This document shows, in pieces, positions 57,455 through 64,000 of a DNA stretch of 64,000 nucleotides (within the stretch, counting starts at the first letter, position 1; every line of letters starts with the position of its first letter). Below the pieces are notes generated by a model that ran no database searches, was not told where the DNA came from, and saw only the letters and a program-made list of their open reading frames with translations. The stretch spans positions 21,728 through 85,727 of the forward strand of contig CAJUKH010000017.1 of NCBI GenBank assembly GCA_910587345.1, given 5' to 3'. This stretch comes from an uncultured Oscillospiraceae bacterium. GTDB taxonomy: Bacteria; Bacillota; Clostridia; Oscillospirales; Oscillospiraceae. The position numbers and the translations under genes were made by a program.

Positions 57455-57955
57455 TCACCCCATTACCGTAGTAAACAGGTCCACCCCCAGAGAGGTGAGT
57501 CCCGTCATGATGGCGCCCGCCAAAAGGACTCCGGCAATGATGGAGGGCATGGCCTTTCTCAAGGGCATATCCAGAAAAGCCGCCGCCAGCGCCCCGGTCC
57601 ATGCCCCGGTGCCGGGCAGGGGAATGCCCACAAAGAGCATCAGCCCCAGATATTTGTACCGGTTCACCACATCTCCCTTCACGCTGGCTTTTTTCTCCAG
57701 CCGGTCCACCAGACCGTCCAGCCGGGGCAACCGCCGGCGCATCCACTGAAAAATACGGCGGATATACACGATAATGAAGGGAGCGGGCAGAATATTCCCG
57801 ATGACGGCGGCGGTAAAGGCCACCGGATAGGGCAGTCCCAGAGCCACCCCGAAGGGGATGCCTCCCCGCAGTTCCACAATGGGGATCATGGACACCAGGA
57901 AGGTGAATACAAATTCTCCCCCCACGGTGGATTCCAGCCAGTGCAGCAATTCCAT
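57455..57955 (-). CDS. Small multidrug export-type membrane protein (COG2426)
   Basis: 166 residues with about four hydrophobic segments. Its first part reads VSMIPIVELRGGIPFGVALG and later GIPLPGTGAWTGALAAAFL, the paired motifs of COG2426/SMEP proteins related to the DedA/VTT group. It may transport or scramble lipids or export drugs; direct evidence for the family is thin. AAAGGAGGGG precedes ATG 57955. Confidence 0.85.
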   Translation of the reverse strand: MELLHWLESTVGGEFVFTFLVSMIPIVELRGGIPFGVALGLPYPVAFTAAVIGNILPAPFIIVYIRRIFQWMRRRLPRLDGLVDRLEKKASVKGDVVNRYKYLGLMLFVGIPLPGTGAWTGALAAAFLDMPLRKAMPSIIAGVLLAGAIMTGLTSLGVDLFTTVMG

Positions 57956-58018
57956 GTTCACCCCTCCTTTCCCGTCCCAGAATAGCACAAAATGCCCCTG
58001 AAATACATAAATTTTCCC

Positions 58019-58564
58019 TTAAATTTCCCCACAATCGGCCATGACCGTCCCCTTCAGATAATCGGCAAACCGGTCATACCGCTCCTTCGTCCACCCCTCC
58101 GGCCAGGTCATCACCACCAACTCATGCCCCCGAAAGCCCGGGCGGTAGGGCGGGTGGATGTGCTGCCAGGGGTTAGCCCGGAAGCCCTGCTTCTCGTAAA
58201 AATGCTGCCGGCGGATAGACACCTCCTCCACCGGCGGGTCGATCTCCAGCAGAAGGTCCTTCCCCTCCCCCTGGAGCAGCCTCAGGGCCTCCGCCCCCAG
58301 CCCCTTGCCCCGCAGGGCCTCGCTGATGGCAAAATGCTCTACATACCGGAAATCCGGTCCCTCCCAGAAAAGGAAGATGCCGGCAAACGCCTCCCCCTCC
58401 CAAATGAGGGTAAAGTGGTACTCCGGGTGGCCCATCACCCCCACCTGCTTCTCCCGGGTCCGCCGCTCGTGAAGGGGAAAGGCGGTCTCATAGAGGCCAA
58501 AGGCCTTCTCAAAAGCCGGGTAGTCCGCCGATTGGATTCGTTCAAATGTCGTGCTCTTCCTCAT
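58019..58564 (-). CDS. GNAT-family acetyltransferase
   Basis: 181 residues. The CoA-binding segment is VEHFAISEALRGKGLGAEAL, and the late motif is RRQHFYEKQGFRANPWQHIH. The N-terminus (SADYPAFEKAFGLYETAFPL HERR-type) is typical of single-domain GNATs acting on small molecules. The start codon overlaps the uvrA stop (ATGA), so it is translated with uvrA. The substrate is unknown. Confidence 0.86.
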   Translation of the reverse strand: MRKSTTFERIQSADYPAFEKAFGLYETAFPLHERRTREKQVGVMGHPEYHFTLIWEGEAFAGIFLFWEGPDFRYVEHFAISEALRGKGLGAEALRLLQGEGKDLLLEIDPPVEEVSIRRQHFYEKQGFRANPWQHIHPPYRPGFRGHELVVMTWPEGWTKERYDRFADYLKGTVMADCGEI

Positions 58565-61386
58565 TTCATCATCCGCTTCAGATACCGTCCCGTATAGCTT
58601 TCCTTGCAGGCCGCCACCTCTTCGGGGGTGCCGGTGCAGACGATGGTGCCGCCCTTGTCGCCCCCCTCAGGGCCAAGGTCGATCAGGTGGTCGGCGGTTT
58701 TGACCACATCCAGATTGTGCTCGATGACCACCACCGTATTGCCCAGCTCCACCAGCTGTTGAAGAACCTCAATAAGTTTGTGGACATCATAGCTGTGAAG
58801 GCCCGTGGTAGGCTCGTCCAGAATATAGATGGTCCGGCCGGTGGACTGCCTTGCCAGCTCGGTGGCCAGCTTCACCCGCTGGGCCTCGCCGCCAGACAGT
58901 TCGGTGGAAGGCTGGCCCAGCTTCACATAGGAAAGGCCCACCTGAGACAGCGTTAGCAGTTTGTTGTAGATTTTCGGCAGATTCTCAAAGAAGGGCAAAG
59001 CCTCGTCCACCGTCATCTCCAAAACCTCGTAGATGTTCTTCCCCTTATAGCGGACCTCCAGAGTCTCCCGGTTATACCGCTTGCCATGACAGACATCGCA
59101 GGGGACATAGATATCGGGGAGGAAGTGCATCTCGATCTTCAAAAGGCCGTCGCCGGCGCAGGCCTCGCACCGGCCGCCCCGAATGTTGAAGGAGAACCGC
59201 CCGGCGTTGTAGCCCCGGGCCTTGGCGTCGGGGGTGGAGGCAAAAAGCTCCCGAATATCGTTAAACAGCCCCGTATAGGTGGCCGGGTTGGACCGGGGGG
59301 TCCGGCCGATGGGAGACTGGTCGATGTTGATGACCTTGTCCAGATACTCCTCCCCCTCGATGGCGGTATGCTTGCCGGCTCGGGTCTTGGCCCGGTTCAG
59401 GTCGGCGGCCAGCTTCTTATACAAAATCTCGTTGACCAGGGAGGACTTGCCCGAGCCGGACACACCGGTAACGCAGGTGAAGGTCCCCAGAGGGATCTGA
59501 ACATCCATCCCCCGCAGATTGTTCTCTGCCGCCCCCCGGATGGTGAGGAAATTGCCGTTGCCCTTCCGCCGCTCCTTGGGTACGGGGATCTTCCGCACCC
59601 CGGAGAGATAGGCCCCCGTAATGGAGCTGGGGTTTGCCATGATCTCCTCCGCCGTGCCCTGGGCGATGATGCTGCCGCCGTGGACGCCGGCCCCGGGGCC
59701 TACGTCGATGATATGGTCGGCGGCCCGCATGGTATCCTCATCGTGCTCCACCACCAGAAGGGTGTTGCCCAGATCCCGCAGATGCTTCAGGGTCTCCAGC
59801 AGCTTGTCGTTATCCCGCTGGTGGAGGCCGATGGAAGGCTCGTCCAGAATATACAGCACTCCCATGAGGGAGGAGCCGATCTGGGTGGCAAGGCGGATAC
59901 GCTGGCTCTCGCCGCCGGACAAAGTGCCCGCCGACCGGGACAGGGTAAGGTACTCCAGCCCCACCGAGTTCAGGAAGTTGAGCCGTGTCTTGATCTCCTT
60001 GACGATTTGCCCGGCAATCATGGTCTTTTGCTCGGAAAGGACCAGTTTTTCCATGAAATCGATGGCCTCAGTCACCGATTTGTGGCAGTAGGCGTCAATG
60101 TCCATATCCCCCACCGTCACCGCCAGGGACTCCCGGCGGAGCCGCTTTCCCTGACAGTCGGGACAGGGGCATTCGGACATACACTCCTCCAGCTCCTTCC
60201 GGACCCCCTCGGACTGGGTCTCATGATACCGGCGCTCCAGATTGTTGCAAATGCCCTCGAAGGGCTGCATCAGGGTCCCCTGTCCGTTGGCCCGGTCGTA
60301 TGTCAGTTTCAGCTTCTCTCCCTTGGTGCCGTAGAGGATAATATCCATTACCTCAGCGGACAGATCCTTCACCGGGGTAGTCAGCTTGAACTTATACCGC
60401 TTGGCCAGCGCCTCAAAGTACATCCGGGAGATGGAATCTCCCTTGATGTTGTTCCAGCCGGAAGCCACAATGGCCCCGTCCAGGATGGACAGTTCCTTGT
60501 TGGGGATGATAAGCTCGGGGTCCACCTTCAGCTGGACCCCCAGACCGGTACAGGTGGGGCAGGCGCCAAAGGGGTTATTGAAGGAGAACATCCGGGGGGT
60601 CAACTCCTCAATGGAGATGCCGCAGTCCTCGCAGGCGTAGTTCTGGGAGAAGGAGATATCCCGGTCCTCCCCCACAATGTTGATGACGATAAGCCCCCCC
60701 GCCAGGTTGGAGGCCACCTCCACCGAGTCGGTGAGCCGCTGCTGGATATCCTCCCGGATGACCAGCCGGTCCACTACGATCTCGATATTGTGCTTTTGGT
60801 TTTTGTTGAGGGTGATCTCCTCCGACAGATCGTAGAGATTCCCGTCCACACGGGCCCGGACATAGCCCGACTTCCGGGCGTCCTCAAAAATCCTGGCGTG
60901 TTCCCCCTTCTTTCCCCGAATGACGGGGGCCATGACCTGGATACGGGTGGCCTCGGGCAGACGCATCACCTGATCGATGATCTGGTCCACGGTCTGCTGC
61001 TGGATCTCCTTGCCGCAGTTGGGACAGTGAGGGGTGCCCACCCGTGCCCAGAGAAGGCGAAGGTAGTCGTAAATTTCCGTCACCGTACCCACGGTGGACC
61101 GGGGGTTTTTGGAGGTGGTCTTCTGGTCGATGGAGATGGCGGGGGAAAGGCCGTCGATGGAGTCCACATCGGGCTTTTCCATCTGGCCCAGAAACATCCG
61201 GGCATAGGAGGAAAGGGATTCCACATACCGCCGCTGCCCCTCGGCGTAGATGGTATCAAAGGCCAGAGAGGACTTCCCCGAGCCGGACACGCCGGTGAGG
61301 ACCACCAGCTTGTCCCGCGGGATGGTGACGTCGATATTTTTCAAATTGTTGGCACGGGCGCCTTTGACTACGATGGTGTCTTGCAT
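58561..61386 (-). CDS. uvrA: Excinuclease ABC subunit A
   Basis: Damage-recognition ATPase of nucleotide excision repair; loads UvrB. It has 941 residues, the family length. Two ABC ATPase cores show Walker A VLTGVSGSGKSSLAFDT and CVTGVSGSGKSSLVNEIL. The signature motifs are TLSGGESQRIRLATQIG and ELSGGEAQRVKLATELA. Zinc fingers include CPCPDCQGKRL and CEACAGDGLL. uvrB lies at the window edge on the same strand. GAAGGAG precedes the ATG. No LexA box was seen in the 30 bp upstream, so any SOS control would come from further up the operon. Confidence 0.97.
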   Translation of the reverse strand: MQDTIVVKGARANNLKNIDVTIPRDKLVVLTGVSGSGKSSLAFDTIYAEGQRRYVESLSSYARMFLGQMEKPDVDSIDGLSPAISIDQKTTSKNPRSTVGTVTEIYDYLRLLWARVGTPHCPNCGKEIQQQTVDQIIDQVMRLPEATRIQVMAPVIRGKKGEHARIFEDARKSGYVRARVDGNLYDLSEEITLNKNQKHNIEIVVDRLVIREDIQQRLTDSVEVASNLAGGLIVINIVGEDRDISFSQNYACEDCGISIEELTPRMFSFNNPFGACPTCTGLGVQLKVDPELIIPNKELSILDGAIVASGWNNIKGDSISRMYFEALAKRYKFKLTTPVKDLSAEVMDIILYGTKGEKLKLTYDRANGQGTLMQPFEGICNNLERRYHETQSEGVRKELEECMSECPCPDCQGKRLRRESLAVTVGDMDIDAYCHKSVTEAIDFMEKLVLSEQKTMIAGQIVKEIKTRLNFLNSVGLEYLTLSRSAGTLSGGESQRIRLATQIGSSLMGVLYILDEPSIGLHQRDNDKLLETLKHLRDLGNTLLVVEHDEDTMRAADHIIDVGPGAGVHGGSIIAQGTAEEIMANPSSITGAYLSGVRKIPVPKERRKGNGNFLTIRGAAENNLRGMDVQIPLGTFTCVTGVSGSGKSSLVNEILYKKLAADLNRAKTRAGKHTAIEGEEYLDKVINIDQSPIGRTPRSNPATYTGLFNDIRELFASTPDAKARGYNAGRFSFNIRGGRCEACAGDGLLKIEMHFLPDIYVPCDVCHGKRYNRETLEVRYKGKNIYEVLEMTVDEALPFFENLPKIYNKLLTLSQVGLSYVKLGQPSTELSGGEAQRVKLATELARQSTGRTIYILDEPTTGLHSYDVHKLIEVLQQLVELGNTVVVIEHNLDVVKTADHLIDLGPEGGDKGGTIVCTGTPEEVAACKESYTGRYLKRMMK

Positions 61387-61416
61387 GGCAGGTTCTCCTT
61401 CATATTTGTTTCGGTT

Positions 61417-61758
61417 TTACTTTAAGTATGGGCCGGTAAAATCAGATACGGCATAGTTCTCTCTGTACACAGAAAAAACCTCGTCATCTGTCCAGCTTAC
61501 ATGGCCGGGTCCGATATCATCTATCCTGTAATATGTTCCATTTGCCAACAGATAGGTCCTGCCCCGGTATCCCCATCCTCCCATATCCAGATATCTTTGC
61601 TCCAAAGCGTATTGGCCCGTGGGCGACGGAATGGTAAGGCGATAGGGCCAGAGAATGTCACAGAAAAGAAAGGCCGCAAACAGCATTATGAACATGAGTA
61701 AAACAAAAAACGCTTTTCTCTGGGACCTGTTGCCCTTTTCTTGTTCATGCTCATCCAT
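61417..61758 (-). CDS. Small membrane-anchored protein
   Basis: 113 residues: a charged N-terminus (DEHEQEKGNRSQRK), one helix (AFFVLLMFIMLFAAFLFCDI), and an outer domain with IPSPTGQYALEQRYLDMGGW and DDIGPGHVSWTDDEVFSVYR. This pattern (PSPNG-type turn followed by a beta domain with WS-D-VF) is common in exported Firmicutes proteins of unknown role. It overlaps the end of the MmcQ/YjbR gene by 8 bases and precedes uvrA by 30 bases. Confidence 0.72.
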   Translation of the reverse strand: MDEHEQEKGNRSQRKAFFVLLMFIMLFAAFLFCDILWPYRLTIPSPTGQYALEQRYLDMGGWGYRGRTYLLANGTYYRIDDIGPGHVSWTDDEVFSVYRENYAVSDFTGPYLK

Positions 61759-62137
61759 TTTCCACCAGTTCCCCCTGCACATACTTGGGCAGCTTTTCCA
61801 CGATAAGGCGGTAGGAGTCGTCGCAGAGTTCCTTTATCAGCTCGCCGGTCAGGTCCCCGTCCAGCAGCACGGCGTTCCAGGTCTTTTTGTCGCAGTAGAA
61901 GCCGGGGAGAATATCCGGAAACTCCGCCCGCAGCAGTTCCGCCCGGCAGGGGTCACATTTCAGGTTGACCAGAGGGTGGCCGTTATACCGCTCGTCCTTC
62001 ATGCCCTCCGGCCGGCAGATGGCGGCGAAGAGCTTGCCCCGGACCATGTACCGGTCCCAGCCCCACTCCACCTTGAAATCATGCTCCGCTCCGGCCTTAG
62101 ACAGCAGGTACCCGTCCAGCCATTGTGTGTCCGTCAT
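61751..62137 (-). CDS. MmcQ/YjbR-family protein
   Basis: 128 residues: an N-terminal CyaY-like fold with WGWDRYMVRGKLFAAICRPE, HPLVNLKCDPCRAELLRAEF and the end TGELIKELCDDSYRLIVEKL, the YjbR pattern. Members bind DNA in some reports, but the physiological role is not settled. It lies in the AKR-uvrA gene string on the - strand, 12 bases after the aldo/keto reductase. Confidence 0.85.
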   Translation of the reverse strand: MTDTQWLDGYLLSKAGAEHDFKVEWGWDRYMVRGKLFAAICRPEGMKDERYNGHPLVNLKCDPCRAELLRAEFPDILPGFYCDKKTWNAVLLDGDLTGELIKELCDDSYRLIVEKLPKYVQGELVENG

Positions 62138-62149
62138 AGGGTCCCCTCC

Positions 62150-63166
62150 TCAGGCTCCGAAGTCCTTCGCCACCTTGCCCAGCATCTCCCGGATGGGCAG
62201 CTCGTAGGGGCAGCGACCTTCACAGGCGCCGCACTGGATGCACTCGCCGGCCTTGTGGGCCATGGCGTTGTAGCGGTCTCTGGCCCAGTCGGCCAGACCC
62301 TCATAGTGCCGGAGATAGTTGTCAAAGAGGAAGGCTGAGGGAATGTTGATGCCCACGGTGCAGGGAGCGCAGTAGCCGCACCGGCGGCAGAAAGTGGTGC
62401 CCAGGGTCCTGCGGATGGTCTCGCACTTTTCCAGTTCCTCCGCCGTCAGAGGGCCGAAGCTCTCAGCGGCGGCAGCGTTCCGGTCCACCTCCTCGGCGCT
62501 GCCCATGCCGGGGATGGAGATATCCATGACCCCCGAGGCGTCAATGAACTTCAGGGCCAGGGTCCAATCCTCCAGATTGCCGCCGGCCATGGGCTTCATA
62601 CAGATGGTGCCCATGCCCTTCTCCCGGGCCAGCTTCAAAATTTCCGTGCCCTGGCTCTCCACGATATTGAAGGGGAACATGACGGTCTCGATTTTGCCGG
62701 CGTACTCTTCCACCGCCTTTTTCAAGGCGTCCAGAGAGTGGAAGGTGGCGCCGATATGGCCTACCTTCCCCGCTGCTTTCGCCTCTTCCAGAGCCTTGTA
62801 AGCGCCGTCAGGGCCAAAAACCTTCTCGAAGTCTCCCAGCGGCAGGTTGTGGAGCTGATAGACCTCGATGTGGTCGGTCCGGAGGTTTTTCAGGCTGGTC
62901 TCCACCTCTTTTTTCATGCCCTCGTAATCCCGGACCATGGACTTGGTGGCCAGAATAAACTTCTCCCGCCGGCCCTTGAGGGCGGCGCCCAGATACTCCT
63001 CGGAGACGGTGTAGCCCCGGGCGGTGTCGATATAGTTCATGCCGTGCTTTTCCAGAGCGTCCACCACCGCCACGGTGTTGGCGGCGTCGCTGCGCTGGAT
63101 GGGGATGCCCCCAAAGGACACTACGGCGCAATTAAGGCCGGTCTTGCCAAGCTCTACATACTTCAT
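62150..63166 (-). CDS. Aldo/keto reductase fused to a 4Fe-4S ferredoxin domain
   Basis: 338 residues. The TIM-barrel aldo/keto reductase (1-270) has the tetrad motif NYIDTARGYTVSEEYLGAAL, ILATKSM and EVYQLHNLP (His in place). The C-terminal part (about 270-338) carries two cysteine clusters, CRRCGYCAPC and CIQCGACEGRCP, as in ferredoxin. Such AKRs are found in anaerobes and use or pass electrons through the clusters; the substrate is unknown. GAGGTAAAAAC precedes ATG 63166; the longer frame starts in the upstream relic. Confidence 0.92.
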   Translation of the reverse strand: MKYVELGKTGLNCAVVSFGGIPIQRSDAANTVAVVDALEKHGMNYIDTARGYTVSEEYLGAALKGRREKFILATKSMVRDYEGMKKEVETSLKNLRTDHIEVYQLHNLPLGDFEKVFGPDGAYKALEEAKAAGKVGHIGATFHSLDALKKAVEEYAGKIETVMFPFNIVESQGTEILKLAREKGMGTICMKPMAGGNLEDWTLALKFIDASGVMDISIPGMGSAEEVDRNAAAAESFGPLTAEELEKCETIRRTLGTTFCRRCGYCAPCTVGINIPSAFLFDNYLRHYEGLADWARDRYNAMAHKAGECIQCGACEGRCPYELPIREMLGKVAKDFGA

Positions 63167-63170
63167 GTTT

Positions 63171-63359
63171 TTACCTCTTTTCCTGATGATAATATTCATC
63201 CCCCGGCCTTTTGGCCGGGTTGGTCTCTATGTAGTTCCAAATGCGGAAATAGTCGGTTTCGTTGCGGATGATGTGGTCGTAGTAGGACCGCTGCCAAATG
63301 TTTTTACCGTTCTTTTGTGTCACAGACCGTTTGAAATACCGCACCAGCCCCGCAACCAC
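63171..63359 (-). pseudogene. REP-associated tyrosine transposase (Y1/RAYT), C-terminal relic
   Basis: The frame reads LVRYFKRSVTQKNGKNIWQR, SYYDHIIRNETDYFRIWNYI and ETNPAKRPGDEYY, the conserved end of RAYT/IS200-type Y1 transposases (helix with the catalytic tyrosine region and the NPAKW-type tail). The N-terminal half with the HUH motif is missing and a stop lies about 12 codons upstream. RAYT enzymes mobilise palindromic REP elements, which fits the palindromic element 480 bp away in uvrB. Confidence 0.75.
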
Positions 63360-63380
63360 ATCTGTTTCCCGTCTCCCATT

Positions 63381-63734
63381 TCACGCCCCCGTAATGCCTC
63401 GCAGGAGCAGCACCCACAAATCCAGCCCCCAGAGGAGATAGGCCCCGCAGCCGGCGACCAGTAGCAGCTCCCAGACCATCCACGCCGGCAGGCCATAGCG
63501 CAAAAGCAGCAATATCCACCGCCTGGCGCCCCTCTGGGTATTCACAAATTCCGGGGCCCGCAGCGCCCTTATTTTTGGTATCCTGTACACCCAGACCAGA
63601 AACAGAAAAAGCAACCCATTCCAAACCAGCAGCACCTTCGCGATCGCGGACAGGGCCATACCCACAAGATACAGCAACCCGCCCAACAGAAACAAAGGCC
63701 AGAAACAGAGCAGTATCAGAGAAAACCCGGCCAC
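63381..63734 (-). CDS. Small membrane protein
   Basis: 117 residues, about four hydrophobic segments (FSLILLCFWPLFLLGGLLYL, VLLVWNGLLFLFLVWVYRI, RWILLLLRYGLPAWMVWELL, GLDLWVLLLRGI). It starts with GTG 63734, 7 bases after the uvrB stop, with GAGAGG close upstream. No family recognised. Confidence 0.55.
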   Translation of the reverse strand: MAGFSLILLCFWPLFLLGGLLYLVGMALSAIAKVLLVWNGLLFLFLVWVYRIPKIRALRAPEFVNTQRGARRWILLLLRYGLPAWMVWELLLVAGCGAYLLWGLDLWVLLLRGITGA

Positions 63735-63740
63735 AGCCTC

Positions 63741-63827
63741 TCACTTTCCTCTCAATTCGATGATTCTGTCCCGCAGAACAGCGGCGTACTCGAACTCCAA
63801 CCGCTTGCCGGCCTCCTTCATCTCCCC
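63741..63827 (-). pseudogene. uvrB: 3' end of uvrB (UVR domain), separated from its upstream part
   Basis: The last 28 codons read EMKEAGKRLEFEYAAVLRDRIIELRGK, the C-terminal UVR motif of UvrB that binds UvrC. Directly upstream the uvrB frame is replaced by a palindromic element (63828-63985), and a TAG stop (63986-63984) closes this frame. So either uvrB ends early and this domain is lost, or a frameshift lets translation through. The rest of uvrB would lie beyond base 64000. Confidence 0.6.
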
Positions 63828-63985
63828 ACCCGGCTTTCGCCGTGCGGGGAACCCCCTTCGATAAAAAGTCCTCGGCGGAAATGAATTCCGCCTGCGGGAA
63901 CTCTCGCCGCCATAGCGGCTTCGAGATTCACGGCGCTTATCGCGCCGCCCCATCTGCGATGGGGCCAAGGAGATGAAGTCGGCCT
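63828..63985. repeat. Five-hairpin palindromic element inserted in uvrB
   Basis: Consecutive short hairpins: GGGG/CCCC (63846-63855), GGCGGAA/TTCCGCC (63874-63892), GCCGC/GCGGC (63906-63919), GGCGC/GCGCC (63932-63946) and GCCCCATC/GATGGGGC (63947-63965). The translated stretch is arginine-rich and unlike any part of UvrB. It has the look of a mobile REP-like element inserted inside a coding region. Confidence 0.65.
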
Positions 63986-64000
63986 ATTTCCCTCTTAATT

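Noticed and set aside
1..64000. CRISPR array, tRNA or rRNA genes
   Set aside because: No regularly spaced repeats, cloverleaf-like segments with GGTTCGAATC arms or rRNA-like stretches were noticed on reading; a dedicated scan was not possible.

Overview
The window is a GC-rich chromosomal segment from an endospore-forming clostridium. It is most like gut Oscillospiraceae of the Flavonifractor / Pseudoflavonifractor / Lawsonibacter kind. The grounds are the sporulation genes yqfC and yqfD, the yqfC-yqfD-phoH-ybeY-era-yqzL-recO order, the many S-layer-homology (SLH) surface proteins, Firmicutes-type HrcA/CIRCE and HPr, strong Shine-Dalgarno sites and high GC in core genes. The genus is inference. 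I saw no rRNA, tRNA or CRISPR array.

Layout. 1-4.2 kb: a partial XRE regulator, clpB, and an hsp20 gene with a perfect CIRCE operator and a weaker second copy. 4.2-7.4 kb: uraA with a leader peptide, U-rich tract and attenuator, divergent from a lysA-type decarboxylase, then a frameshifted lipoprotein. 7.4-11.4 kb: a DUF4261-like protein, gluQ, a small zinc protein, a LysR regulator divergent from proC. 11.6-13.1 kb: an AT-rich island with a secreted protein and a small membrane protein that together look like a bacteriocin and its immunity partner. 13.1-26 kb: an autoregulated MerR gene, three large SLH surface proteins (phosphodiester glycosidase, ASPM-like repeat protein, degenerate 5'-nucleotidase), hemW, a DAACS symporter, an rluA-type synthase and a MATE relic. 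26-34.3 kb: MATE transporter, radical SAM protein, HPr, mutS2, a highly palindromic gap, and feoAB behind a DtxR-like operator.

34.4-45.5 kb: two acetyltransferases and a rearranged recO-yqzL-era-ybeY-phoH-yqfD-yqfC cluster. Compared with the Bacillus order, extra genes are inserted: a nucleotidyltransferase, a lipoprotein, an XRE regulator with a membrane-anchored paralogue, and a membrane protein. No pgpH, dgkA or cdd is present. ybeY is fused to an extra N-terminal domain. 45.6-47.5 kb: an AT-rich module of an XRE repressor with flanking palindromic operators, an SLH-anchored secreted protein and a small cytoplasmic protein. 47.5-50.1 kb: cca and murC from back-to-back promoters. 50.2-51.5 kb: a prophage relic carrying a possible toxin-like C-terminus and small acidic partner. 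51.6-64 kb: envelope, repair and uptake genes (mreB, comF, recD2, a small-multidrug-export-type protein, uvrA), acetyltransferases, a ferredoxin-fused aldo/keto reductase, a REP-type transposase relic, and the 3' end of uvrB cut off from its upstream part by a five-hairpin palindromic element.

The best candidates for something new are: the UTP-type attenuator in front of uraA, the secreted/membrane gene pair at 11.8-12.9 kb, the SLH/XRE module at 45.6-47.5 kb, the possible pseudoknot RNA between feoB and mutS2, and the palindromic element inside uvrB.
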